This document shows, piece by piece, positions 25,312 to 33,208 of a DNA stretch of 51,723 nucleotides. A program made the translations under genes and the position numbers. The notes under the pieces were generated by a model. The model was not told the origin of the DNA. It ran no database searches and saw only the letters and a program-made list of their open reading frames with translations. This DNA is from Streptomyces sp. NK15101. GTDB taxonomy: Bacteria; Actinomycetota; Actinomycetes; Streptomycetales; Streptomycetaceae. How positions within the stretch are numbered: position 1 is the stretch's first letter; every line of letters starts with the position of its first letter. The DNA is taken from NCBI RefSeq assembly GCF_020400725.1, contig NZ_JAINVG010000052.1, positions 1-51,723 on the forward strand. Direction: 5' to 3'.

Positions 25312-25396
25312 TGGTCTGCCCCGGTGTGCCGCAGTGCATCCGGGTATGTATCGCAGTGCCCCAGTTATCCCCCTGATTCAAGGACCGTGATCGACG

Positions 25397-26512
25397 ATGA
25401 AGGTCGGCATCCCCCGCGAGGTCAAGAACAACGAGTTCCGCGTGGCCATCACCCCTGCCGGTGTCCACGAGCTCGTCCGCAACGGCCACCAGGTCTTCAT
25501 CGAGCAGAACGCCGGTGTCGGCTCCTCGATCACGGACGAGGAGTACGTCGCCGCCGGCGCCGAGATCCTCGCCACCGCCGACGAGGTCTGGGCCACCGCC
25601 GACCTGCTCCTCAAGGTCAAGGAGCCGATCGCGGAGGAGTACCACCGCCTCCGCAAGGACCAGACGCTCTTCACCTACCTGCACCTCGCCGCCTCCCGCG
25701 AGTGCACGGACGCGCTGCTCGCGTCCGGCACCACCGCGATCGCGTACGAGACCGTCGAGACCGCCAACCGCGCGCTCCCGCTGCTCGCCCCGATGTCCGA
25801 GGTCGCGGGCCGTCTGGCCCCGCAGGTCGGCGCGTACCACCTGATGCGCTCCGTCGGAGGCCGCGGTGTCCTCCCCGGCGGTGTCCCCGGCACCCACGCC
25901 GGCGAGTGCGTCGTCATCGGCGGCGGCGTCTCCGGCTGGAACGCCACCCAGATCGCCGTCGGCATGGGCTTCCACGTGACCCTGCTCGACCGTGACATCA
26001 ACAAGCTCCGCGAGGCCGACAAGATCTTCGGCACCAAGGTGAAGACGATCGTCTCCAACGCCTACGAGCTGGAGAAGGCCGTCGTCGAGGCCGACCTCGT
26101 CATCGGCGCCGTCCTCATCCCGGGCGCCAAGGCCCCGAAGCTGGTCACCAACGAGCTCGTCGCCAAGATGAAGCCCGGAAGTGTCCTTGTCGACATTGCG
26201 ATCGACCAGGGCGGCTGCTTCGAGGACTCGCACCCGACCACCCACGCCGAGCCGACCTTCCAGGTCCACGACTCGGTCTTCTACTGCGTCGCCAACATGC
26301 CCGGCGCGGTCCCGAACACCTCCACCTACGCCCTCACCAACGCCACGCTGCCCTACATCGTGTCGCTGGCCAACAACGGCTGGGTCGAGGCGCTGCGCCG
26401 CGACTCCGCCCTCGCCCTGGGCCTCAACACCCATGACGGCAAGGTGGTTTACAAGGAGGTCGCCGAGGCGCACGGCCTCGAGCACGTCGAGCTGAGCAGC
26501 CTCCTGGCCTGA
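25397..26512 (+). CDS. ald: Alanine dehydrogenase
   Basis: A 371-residue NAD-dependent enzyme that interconverts L-alanine with pyruvate plus ammonia. It begins MKVGIPREVKNNEFRVAITP, which is characteristic. The LKVKEP segment near residue 75 supplies the substrate Lys, YLHLAA near 96 the catalytic His, and the Rossmann glycine motif is VVIGGGVSGWNA near 173-184. The MPGAVPNTSTYALTNATLPY stretch closes the active site. Length agrees with the family. It is monocistronic: its own promoter lies upstream and a 20-bp hairpin follows. In Streptomyces such enzymes feed alanine into central metabolism and work in the reductive direction under low oxygen in relatives. Confidence 0.95.
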   Translation: MKVGIPREVKNNEFRVAITPAGVHELVRNGHQVFIEQNAGVGSSITDEEYVAAGAEILATADEVWATADLLLKVKEPIAEEYHRLRKDQTLFTYLHLAASRECTDALLASGTTAIAYETVETANRALPLLAPMSEVAGRLAPQVGAYHLMRSVGGRGVLPGGVPGTHAGECVVIGGGVSGWNATQIAVGMGFHVTLLDRDINKLREADKIFGTKVKTIVSNAYELEKAVVEADLVIGAVLIPGAKAPKLVTNELVAKMKPGSVLVDIAIDQGGCFEDSHPTTHAEPTFQVHDSVFYCVANMPGAVPNTSTYALTNATLPYIVSLANNGWVEALRRDSALALGLNTHDGKVVYKEVAEAHGLEHVELSSLLA

Positions 26513-26562
26513 CCGCCGAAGGCTCGTTGACGGAGGCCCCGTCAACGCGTGCCGTCAATATC

Positions 26563-26607
26563 ACGCACCCGGCCGGACCTTGTTCGACAAGGTCCGGCCG
26601 GGTGCGT
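26563..26607 (+). terminator. Perfect 20-bp hairpin after ald
   Basis: acgcacccggccggaccttg, loop ttcga, then its exact complement (26588-26607). No T-run follows, as is common for Streptomyces terminators. Confidence 0.85.
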
Positions 26608-26759
26608 CTCCGGGCTTGCCAAAACGTTCGGGCAACTCGCCTCGAACGTAACCCTTTAACCGTTTCGCACACCCCTGAAACGTGTGGATGCATGCCTGCG
26701 CACCCTTGACAGGGACGTGTTCGGTTGCCGACACATCGGGCCGGGTCCGGCGGATTGTG

Positions 26760-26789
26760 TTGCTGCGGAGCGGTGACACGCCATAGAGT
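26760..26789 (+). promoter_or_regulatory. Candidate promoter of the parA-scpAB operon
   Basis: TTGCTG (26760-26765), 18-bp spacer, TAGAGT (26784-26789). A separate TTGACA (26706-26711) has no good -10. The 353-bp gap also holds the ald terminator and a small inverted repeat cgtttc...gaaacg (26661-26682), which is not a parS sequence. Nothing else is recognised there. Confidence 0.5.
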
Positions 26790-26847
26790 CGCCAACCGTC
26801 GGCATGGTGCCACGCTGACCTATCGATAAATGTTCCTGGTCACATCC

Positions 26848-26855
26848 AAGGAGGT
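26848..26855 (+). promoter_or_regulatory. Full-consensus Shine-Dalgarno for ParA gene
   Basis: aaggaggt, 10 nt before GTG 26866. This decides the start over the ATG at 26830, which precedes the Shine-Dalgarno sequence. Confidence 0.75.
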
Positions 26856-26865
26856 AAGACGACTT

Positions 26866-27999
26866 GTGAATGAGTCGACATTTACTCCCGGGAGCGGTGC
26901 GCCAGGTGCCCCGATCGGCTCCGTCGCGGTGCGGACCTTCGCGACGCACCAGCCCATGACGAGTGCCCACACGATGAAGACGATGGACGGCCTACACGTG
27001 AACGCCACGGCCGGCAACGAGATGGGCCGAGAGTCCACCCACTTCGCCGCCTACGACGAGGTGCCCGAGGGGCACTTCTACGACCCCGACGCCGAGTACG
27101 AGCCCGATCCGGAGTACGCGGCCACCCTCGCACCCGACGCTGCCCGCCAGCGCCGCGAGCGGATCGGCCCCACCGGACGGCCCCTGCCGTACTTCCCGAT
27201 CCCGGGTCCCCTGACCGACCACGGACCCGCGAAGATCATCGCGATGTGCAACCAGAAGGGCGGCGTCGGCAAGACCACGTCGACCATCAACCTGGGTGCC
27301 GCGCTCGCCGAGTACGGACGACGGGTGCTGCTCGTCGACTTCGACCCGCAGGGAGCCCTGTCGGTCGGCCTCGGCGTGAACCCGATGGAGCTCGACCTCA
27401 CCGTCTACAACCTGCTCATGGAGCGGGGCATGTCGGCGGACGAGGTCCTCCTCAAGACCGCGGTGCCCAACATGGACCTGCTGCCGAGCAACATCGACCT
27501 CTCGGCCGCCGAAGTCCAGTTGGTCAGCGAGGTCGCGCGCGAGTCCACGCTCCAGCGCGCCCTGAAGCCGCTGATGAACGACTACGACTACATCGTGATC
27601 GACTGTCAGCCCTCGCTCGGCCTGCTGACCGTGAACGCCCTGACGGCGGCTCACAAGGTCATCGTGCCGCTGGAGTGCGAGTTCTTCGCGCTGCGCGGAG
27701 TCGCGCTGCTCACCGAGACCATCGAGAAGGTCCAGGAGCGGCTCAACCCCGAGCTGGAGCTCGACGGCATCCTCGCCACGATGTACGACTCCCGGACCGT
27801 GCACAGCCGTGAGGTCCTCGCGCGCGTCGTCGAGGCCTTCGACGACCACGTGTACCACACGGTCATCGGGCGGACCGTGCGCTTCCCGGAGACCACGGTC
27901 GCCGGCGAGCCCATCACCACGTACGCCTCCAACTCGGTGGGCGCCGCCGCCTACCGTCAGCTCGCCAGGGAGGTGCTCGCCCGGTGTCACGCCGAGTGA
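26866..27999 (+). CDS. ParA family ATPase (chromosomal, scpAB-linked)
   Basis: A 377-residue ParA/Soj-type ATPase. A long N-terminal extension of about 115 residues (disordered, acidic YDPDAEYEPDPEY run) precedes the deviant Walker A KGGVGKTT at 131-138, whose first Lys is the ParA signature lysine. VDFDPQGALS and VIDCQPSLGLLTVNAL follow as A' and Walker B. ParA proteins use ATP-dependent DNA binding to position chromosomes or other cargo. It is not beside a parB gene; its partner is probably the overlapping next gene. Start GTG 26866 is fixed by a strong Shine-Dalgarno. Confidence 0.9.
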   Translation: MNESTFTPGSGAPGAPIGSVAVRTFATHQPMTSAHTMKTMDGLHVNATAGNEMGRESTHFAAYDEVPEGHFYDPDAEYEPDPEYAATLAPDAARQRRERIGPTGRPLPYFPIPGPLTDHGPAKIIAMCNQKGGVGKTTSTINLGAALAEYGRRVLLVDFDPQGALSVGLGVNPMELDLTVYNLLMERGMSADEVLLKTAVPNMDLLPSNIDLSAAEVQLVSEVARESTLQRALKPLMNDYDYIVIDCQPSLGLLTVNALTAAHKVIVPLECEFFALRGVALLTETIEKVQERLNPELELDGILATMYDSRTVHSREVLARVVEAFDDHVYHTVIGRTVRFPETTVAGEPITTYASNSVGAAAYRQLAREVLARCHAE

Positions 28000-28484
28000 G
28001 TCTGCCCGGAGCCGACGAACTCTTCCGTACGACCGGGGGGACGGCGCTCCAGGCGTCCGCACCCCGCCGGGCCGTCCCGGCACCGGCCGCCGAGAGCGAC
28101 ACGGCGGCGGCCGAGGGATCCGCGGAGCACGCCCCGGCGGACTCCGAGGCCACGGAGCCGCGGGCCCGGACGGCCGAGCCCGAGGGACCGGCCCCCAAGA
28201 CCGCGCCCGGCGCGCAGGTGCCCGCCCCCGCGGCGGCCCGGCGACGCGGCCGCACCACGAACCGGCGGCCCAGCGGCCGCGAGCGCCACGACGAGAAGAT
28301 CACGGTCTACGTCTCCGCCGAGGAGCTGATGGACCTGGAGCACGCCCGGCTCGTCCTGCGCGGCGAGCACGGTCTCGCCGTCGACCGGGGCCGGATCGTC
28401 CGGGAGGCCGTCGCGGTCGTCCTGGCGGACCTGGAGTCCCGCGGCGACGCGAGCATCCTCGTCCGCCGCCTGCGCGGCCGCTGA
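27996..28484 (+). CDS. Putative ribbon-helix-helix DNA-binding partner of ParA
   Basis: A 162-residue protein. Residues 1-80 are low-complexity (Ala, Pro, Glu). A basic run ARRRGRTTNRRPSGRER comes next, then KITVYVSAEELMDLEHARLV and GRIVREAVAVVLADLE: one beta strand followed by two helices, which looks like a MetJ/Arc ribbon-helix-helix domain. The basic arm plus RHH is how ParG/Omega-type centromere-binding proteins are built, so a role as the ParB-like partner of the ParA upstream is plausible; this is inference. GTG 27996 overlaps the parA stop by 4 nt; GTG 27984 is an in-frame alternative. Confidence 0.7.
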   Translation: MSLPGADELFRTTGGTALQASAPRRAVPAPAAESDTAAAEGSAEHAPADSEATEPRARTAEPEGPAPKTAPGAQVPAPAAARRRGRTTNRRPSGRERHDEKITVYVSAEELMDLEHARLVLRGEHGLAVDRGRIVREAVAVVLADLESRGDASILVRRLRGR

Positions 28485-28529
28485 CGGTAGCCTGCGGGCT
28501 GCCGTCCACCTCGTTCCCCCTGGACCCCC

Positions 28530-29525
28530 ATGCACCACGCCTCTGACGAAACGTCCCGCCCGCCGGGTCGCCGCCCCCTGGGCCGCGGCCCGGGCGAGAC
28601 GCCGGGGACGGCACCCGCCGCTCCGGCCGAGGCCCCGGAGACTCCGGGGACCCCTGAGACCCCGGGAGTGCCCGAGGCCCTGGAGGTCCCCGGGGGCCCC
28701 GAGGCCCCGGCCGGAGGCGAGGCCGCCGAGGGGGGCGACGGGCGGTTCACCGTGCGGCTCTCGAACTTCGAGGGGCCCTTCGACCTGCTCCTCCAGCTGA
28801 TCACCAAGCACAAGCTCGACGTCACCGAGGTCGCCCTCTCCCGGGTCACCGACGAGTTCATGGCGCACCTGCGGGCCCTCGGGCCCGACGGGGACCTCGA
28901 CCAGACCACCGAGTTCCTCGTCGTCGCCGCCACCCTCCTCGACCTGAAGGCCGCCCGGCTGCTCCCCGCCGCCGAGGTGGAGGACGAGGCCGACCTCGCC
29001 CTCCTGGAGGCCCGCGACCTGCTCTTCGCCCGGCTCCTCCAGTACCGCGCGTACAAGAGGATCGCCGAGATCTTCGAGGAGCGCTGGGAGTCCGAGGGCC
29101 ACCGCCACCCCCGTACCGTCGGACTCGAACCGCACCACGCCGAGCTGCTCCCCGAGGTCGTCATCTCCATCGGCGCCGAGGGCTTCGCCAGGCTCGCCGC
29201 CAAGGCCATGCAGCCCAAGCCCGAGCCCCAGGTGTACGTCGACCACATCCACGCCCCGCTCGTCAGCGTCCGGGACCAGGCCGCGGTGGTCGTCGCCCTG
29301 CTCCGCGAGCGCGGCTCGGCCGTCTTCCGGGAGCTGATCGAGGACGCCGGCGACACCCTCACCGTCGTCGCCCGCTTCCTGGCCCTCCTGGAGCTCTACC
29401 GGGAGAAGGCCGTCGCCCTCGACCAGGAGACCGCCCTCGGGGACCTCACGGTCTCCTGGACCGGCGGGGAGACGGACCCGTCCGCGGCCGTGACCGACGA
29501 ATTCGACCAGGAGGCCACCGCATGA
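28530..29525 (+). CDS. scpA: Segregation and condensation protein A
   Basis: A 331-residue kleisin that bridges SMC heads in the bacterial condensin. After a Pro/Glu/Gly/Thr-rich region (20-68, with repeated ETPG-like units) the kleisin core begins FTVRLSNFEGPFDLLLQLI, with KLDVTEVALSRVTDEF and LDLKAARLLP following. The C-terminal winged helix lies around residues 240-305. The N-terminal low-complexity tail is absent from most ScpA proteins. ATG 28530 has no clear Shine-Dalgarno; TAGCCT at 28487 may be an internal promoter. The stop overlaps scpB by 4 nt. Confidence 0.93.
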   Translation: MHHASDETSRPPGRRPLGRGPGETPGTAPAAPAEAPETPGTPETPGVPEALEVPGGPEAPAGGEAAEGGDGRFTVRLSNFEGPFDLLLQLITKHKLDVTEVALSRVTDEFMAHLRALGPDGDLDQTTEFLVVAATLLDLKAARLLPAAEVEDEADLALLEARDLLFARLLQYRAYKRIAEIFEERWESEGHRHPRTVGLEPHHAELLPEVVISIGAEGFARLAAKAMQPKPEPQVYVDHIHAPLVSVRDQAAVVVALLRERGSAVFRELIEDAGDTLTVVARFLALLELYREKAVALDQETALGDLTVSWTGGETDPSAAVTDEFDQEATA

Positions 29526-30115
29526 GCGACCTCAAGCCCGCCCTCGAAGCCGTCCTCATGGTCGTCGACGAGCCCGCCACCGAGGAGCACCTCGCCAAGG
29601 TCCTGGAGCGCTCCCCGGCCGAGGTGGCCGACGCCCTGCACGAGCTGGCCGAGGAGTACACCGCCCAGGGCCGCGGCTTCGAGCTGCGGCGGGTCGCCGG
29701 GGGCTGGCGCTACTACACCCGTCCCGCCTTCGCCCCGGCCGTCGAGGCCTTCGTCCTGGAGGGGCAGCAGGCCCGGCTCACCCAGGCGGCCCTGGAGACC
29801 CTCGCGGTCGTCGCCTACCGCCAGCCGGTCAGCCGTTCCCGGGTCTCCGCGGTCCGCGGGGTCAACTGCGACGGCGTGATGCGGACCCTCCTCCAGCGGG
29901 GCCTGGTGGAGGAGGCGGGCGCGGAACCCGAAACAGGTGCGATCCTGTACAGGACGACGAACTACTTCCTGGAGCGGATGGGCCTGCGCGGCCTGGACGA
30001 ACTCCCCGAACTCGCCCCCTTCCTCCCCGAGGCCGAGGCGGTCGAGGCGGACTCCCTGGAAGGCGTCCCGTCGTTCGACCCGGACGCAGACGTAGACGAC
30101 AAGACGGAACTTTGA
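29522..30115 (+). CDS. scpB: Segregation and condensation protein B
   Basis: A 197-residue two-winged-helix protein that dimerises and binds ScpA in the SMC complex. Core motifs are LKPALEAVLMVVDEPAT, RRVAGGWRYYTRPAFAP and LTQAALETLAVVAYRQPVSR, which are characteristic of ScpB. An acidic tail follows residue 170. ATG 29522 overlaps the scpA stop (ATGA), and its own stop overlaps the next gene by one base, so scpA, scpB and the pseudouridine synthase are translated in a chain. Confidence 0.95.
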   Translation: MSDLKPALEAVLMVVDEPATEEHLAKVLERSPAEVADALHELAEEYTAQGRGFELRRVAGGWRYYTRPAFAPAVEAFVLEGQQARLTQAALETLAVVAYRQPVSRSRVSAVRGVNCDGVMRTLLQRGLVEEAGAEPETGAILYRTTNYFLERMGLRGLDELPELAPFLPEAEAVEADSLEGVPSFDPDADVDDKTEL

Positions 30116-31356
30116 TGCGAAGCAGCAGCGGCAGGAACAGCAGCGGAAACAACGGCGGGAGCCGTGGTGGCAACAGCGGCGGCCGCGGCGGCAGCGGCGG
30201 AGGCCGCGGCAACAGCGGCGGTGGCGGCGGGCGCGGGAACTACCGCGGCGCCGGCAACGGCCGCGACGACCGGCAGGGCGGCGGCCGTCCCGGCCAGGGC
30301 GGCGGCAGCCGTGCCGGCCAGGGCGGTGGCGGGCGCCCGGGTCAGGGCGGCGGCCGGCCGACCGGCTCCAGCCCGCGCAAGGCGCGCCCGGAGGAGCGCA
30401 CCTACGACGAGCGCTACAGCTCCGGCGGCTCCTCGGACGCCCCCAAGCGCGGCCGGGGCGCGGCCGCGCGCGGCGGCGCCAAGGGCGGTCCCCGGCAGTC
30501 CCCGCAGCGCGGCGGCGGCCGTACGGCGCCCGCCCGCTCGCGCGAGTACGACGCCCGCACGGAGGAGCGCAACCGGGAGCGGTACGCCGGCAAGCCCGAG
30601 ATCAAGACCCCCAAGACCTTCCCCGGCGCCGAGCAGGAGGGCGAGCGGCTGCAGAAGGTCCTCGCCCGCGCCGGCATGGGCTCGCGGCGCGCCTGCGAGG
30701 AGCTGATCGAGCAGGCCCGCGTCGAGGTCAACGGCGAGATCGTCCTCGAGCAGGGCATGCGCGTCGACCCGGAGAAGGACGAGATCAAGGTGGACGGCCT
30801 GACCGTCGCCACCCAGTCGTACCTCTTCTTCGCGCTGAACAAGCCGTCCGGCGTCGTCTCCACCATGGAGGACCCCGACGGCCGCCAGTGCCTCGGCGAC
30901 TACGTCACCAACCGCGAGACCCGGCTGTTCCACGTCGGCCGGCTCGACACGGAGACCGAGGGCATCATCCTGCTCACCAACCACGGCGAGCTGGCCCACC
31001 GCCTCACGCACCCGAAGTACGGCGTGAAGAAGACCTACCTGGCCGCCATCACCGGCCCGCTGCCCCGCGAGGTCGGCCGGCGGCTGAAGGACGGCATCCA
31101 GCTGGAGGACGGCTACGCCCGCGCCGACCACTTCCGCGTGGTCGAGCAGACCGGCAAGAACTACCTGGTCGAGGTCACCCTGCACGAGGGCCGCAAGCAC
31201 ATCGTGCGCCGGATGCTCGCCGAGGCGGGCTTCCCGGTCGAGAAGCTGGTCCGCACCGCCTTCGGCCCGATCGCCCTGGGCGACCAGAAGTCGGGCTGGC
31301 TGCGCCGCCTCACCAACACCGAGGTCGGCATGCTGATGAAGGAAGTCGGCATGTAA
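30115..31356 (+). CDS. RsuA/RluB-type rRNA pseudouridine synthase with Gly/Arg-rich tail
   Basis: A 413-residue protein. Residues 1-110 are a Gly/Arg/Ser/Asn-rich disordered tail with many RGG-like units. An S4 domain starts near 176 (RLQKVLARAGMGSRRACEEL). The catalytic domain has GRLDTETEG with nucleophile Asp278 and a LNKPSGVVST segment. The enzyme isomerises uridine in large-subunit rRNA; RluB is the usual scpB neighbour. ATG 30115 overlaps the scpB stop by one base; TTG 30112 is an alternative. The tail probably adds RNA affinity, which is inference. Confidence 0.92.
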   Translation: MRSSSGRNSSGNNGGSRGGNSGGRGGSGGGRGNSGGGGGRGNYRGAGNGRDDRQGGGRPGQGGGSRAGQGGGGRPGQGGGRPTGSSPRKARPEERTYDERYSSGGSSDAPKRGRGAAARGGAKGGPRQSPQRGGGRTAPARSREYDARTEERNRERYAGKPEIKTPKTFPGAEQEGERLQKVLARAGMGSRRACEELIEQARVEVNGEIVLEQGMRVDPEKDEIKVDGLTVATQSYLFFALNKPSGVVSTMEDPDGRQCLGDYVTNRETRLFHVGRLDTETEGIILLTNHGELAHRLTHPKYGVKKTYLAAITGPLPREVGRRLKDGIQLEDGYARADHFRVVEQTGKNYLVEVTLHEGRKHIVRRMLAEAGFPVEKLVRTAFGPIALGDQKSGWLRRLTNTEVGMLMKEVGM

Positions 31357-31370
31357 GGCCCCCGCTCCAC

Positions 31371-31411
31371 CGACGAAGCCCGTGACCGCCCGGCGGTCAC
31401 GGGCTTCGTCG
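31371..31411 (+). terminator. Operon terminator, 18-bp perfect stem
   Basis: cgacgaagcccgtgaccg, loop cccgg, then the exact complement (31394-31411). It ends the parA-scpAB-pseudouridine synthase run, 15 nt after the stop. Confidence 0.85.
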
Positions 31412-31426
31412 CGTCCGCGACGGGGC

Positions 31427-31471
31427 TTGTGGCGGCACCCCGTCCACCTTTATAGTCAGAATGACTCTTAA
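31427..31471 (+). promoter_or_regulatory. NAD-operon promoter with overlapping palindromic operator (probable NrtR box)
   Basis: TTGTGG (31427-31432), 18-bp spacer, TATAGT (31451-31456) form a good promoter. agtca-gaa-tgact (31454-31466) is a perfect 5-bp palindrome that overlaps the -10, with A/T-rich flanks extending the symmetry to about 31449-31471. The operon encodes an NrtR repressor, which is known to bind palindromes in front of NAD genes and to leave in the presence of ADP-ribose. The assignment is inference. Confidence 0.65.
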
Positions 31472-31481
31472 GGAGGCGGGC

Positions 31482-32132
31482 GTGAGCCTCGCAGACGTAC
31501 TCGCACCCCTGCAGCAACCCCTCTTCACCGTCCTGGACACCCCGGTCGGCTGGACCGAGGTCCTGGGCTTCGGCAGCGGAGCGCTCTGCGTCTGGCTCGT
31601 CGCCCGCCGGCGCACGGCCAACTGGCCCGTCGGCATCGCCAACAACCTCTTCTTCGTCCTGCTCTTCACCCAGGCCGGGCTCTACGCCGACGCCGGCCTC
31701 CAGATCGTCTTCATCGCCCTCGCCGTGTACGGCTGGTGGACCTGGACCCACGGGGGTGGACCAGGCTCCGACGGCCTCCCGGTGCGCCGCACCACGCGCA
31801 CCGAGTGGACCTGGCTGCTCACGGCGGGGGCGGTGGGGACCCTCGCGCTCACCCTGCTCCTCGACCGCGCCACCGACTCGACCGTCCCCTTCTGGGACGC
31901 CCTCACGACCGCGCTCTCCCTGATGGCGACGTACGGCCAGTGCCGGAAGCGGCTGGAGTCCTGGTGGCTCTGGATCGCCGCCGACGTCGTCTACGTACCG
32001 CTCTACGCGTACAAGGGGCTCTACCTGACCTCCCTGCTGTACGTCGGCTTCATGATGCTCTGCGCCGTCGGCCTGCGCGGCTGGACCAGGGACCTCACGG
32101 GCTCCCCCCGACCGGCGGGAGCGACCGCGTGA
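31482..32132 (+). CDS. pnuC: PnuC-type nicotinamide riboside transporter
   Basis: A 216-residue protein with about seven hydrophobic segments. PnuC features are WTEVLGFGSGALCVWLVARR, the NWPVGIANNLFFVLLF segment and WWLWIAADVVYVPLYAYKGL, the last containing the conserved WxxxDxxxxxLY-K run that lines the substrate path. It imports nicotinamide riboside by facilitated diffusion driven by intracellular phosphorylation. GTG 31482 has aaggagg 5 nt upstream; the ATG at 31461 lies inside the operator. The next gene (GTGA overlap) encodes the kinase that would trap the substrate. Confidence 0.92.
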   Translation: MSLADVLAPLQQPLFTVLDTPVGWTEVLGFGSGALCVWLVARRRTANWPVGIANNLFFVLLFTQAGLYADAGLQIVFIALAVYGWWTWTHGGGPGSDGLPVRRTTRTEWTWLLTAGAVGTLALTLLLDRATDSTVPFWDALTTALSLMATYGQCRKRLESWWLWIAADVVYVPLYAYKGLYLTSLLYVGFMMLCAVGLRGWTRDLTGSPRPAGATA

Positions 32133-33208
32133 AGCGCTACGGCCACGGCCTCGTCCTCGGCAAGTTCTATCCGCCGCACGCCGGCCACCACCACCTCGTC
32201 CGCACCGCCCGCGACCGCTGCGAGCGCCTCACCGTCCTGGTCTGCGCCTCCTCCGTGGAGAGCATCCCCCTGGAGGACCGGGTCGCCTGGATGCGCGAGA
32301 TCCACCCCGACGTCCTCGTCGTCGGCGCCGTCGACGACATCCCCGTCGACCTCCGGGACCCCGACGTGTGGGCCGCCCACATGGCCGTCTTCCGGGCCGC
32401 CGTGCCCGAGCGCGTCGACGCCGTCTTCACCTCGGAGCCGTACGGGGAGGAGCTCGGCCGCCGCTTCGGCGCCGCATCCGTCCTCGTCGACCAGGAGCGC
32501 GTCCGCCACCCCGTCTCCGGCACCGCCGTCCGTGCGGACCCCGCCGGCTGCTGGGACTTCCTGGAAGCACCCGTGCGGGCCGCGCTCACCCGCCGGGTCG
32601 TCGTCCTCGGCGCCGAGTCCACCGGCACCACCACCATGGCCCTCGCCCTCGCCGACCACTACCGGCGGCGCGGCGGCGTCTGGGCCCGCACGCGATACGT
32701 ACCGGAGTACGGGCGCGAGTACAGCGAACTCAAGCTCGCCGAACTCCGCGCCGAACGCCCCGGCGCCGACTGGTCCGAGGTCGCCTTCCGCTCCTCCGAC
32801 TTCCCCGTCATCGCCCAGCGCCAGGCCGAACTGGAGGAGGAGGCCGCCCGGGACGGCTCGCCCGTCCTCTTCTGCGACACCGACGCCTTCGCCACCACCA
32901 TCTGGCACGAGCGCTACATGGGCACCACCAGCCGCGCCACCGGCGAGATCGCCGCCCTCGGTCGACAGCACCTCTGGCTCCTCACCGACCACCGGGGCGT
33001 CGACTTCGAGGACGACGGCCTGCGCGACGGGGAGCACCTGCGGCCCTGGATGACCGCGCGCTTCCTCACCCAGCTCGCCCACACCGGCCGCCGCACCGCC
33101 GTCCTCACCGGCCCCCACGAGGAGCGGCTCGCGGCCGCCGTCGCCGCCGTCGACGCGCTGCTCGCCGAGGGCTGGCACCTCACCGACCCCCTGCCGGAGC
33201 GCCGATGA
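32129..33208 (+). CDS. nadR: NadR-like bifunctional NMN adenylyltransferase/ribosylnicotinamide kinase
   Basis: A 359-residue protein. The N-terminal nucleotidyltransferase domain has GKFYPPHAGHHHLV (Gly11-His20) and VSGTAVRADP near 132-141. The C-terminal kinase domain begins RRVVVLGAESTGTTT: its P-loop runs 161-169, with Thr167 where the Walker Lys is expected. It would phosphorylate nicotinamide riboside and adenylate NMN to NAD+. There is no N-terminal HTH, so repression is left to NrtR. GTG 32129 overlaps the pnuC stop by 4 nt and has gggag upstream. Kinase activity is less sure because of the altered P-loop. Confidence 0.88.
   Translation: MKRYGHGLVLGKFYPPHAGHHHLVRTARDRCERLTVLVCASSVESIPLEDRVAWMREIHPDVLVVGAVDDIPVDLRDPDVWAAHMAVFRAAVPERVDAVFTSEPYGEELGRRFGAASVLVDQERVRHPVSGTAVRADPAGCWDFLEAPVRAALTRRVVVLGAESTGTTTMALALADHYRRRGGVWARTRYVPEYGREYSELKLAELRAERPGADWSEVAFRSSDFPVIAQRQAELEEEAARDGSPVLFCDTDAFATTIWHERYMGTTSRATGEIAALGRQHLWLLTDHRGVDFEDDGLRDGEHLRPWMTARFLTQLAHTGRRTAVLTGPHEERLAAAVAAVDALLAEGWHLTDPLPERR

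Noticed and set aside
26661..26682. cgtttc...gaaacg inverted repeat as a parS site near parA.
   Set aside because: It does not match the Streptomyces parS core gtttcacgtgaaac, and no parB gene is present.
30115..30450. Gly/Arg-rich start of the pseudouridine synthase as a wrong start call.
   Set aside because: Overlap with the scpB stop and continuous codon bias support the long form.
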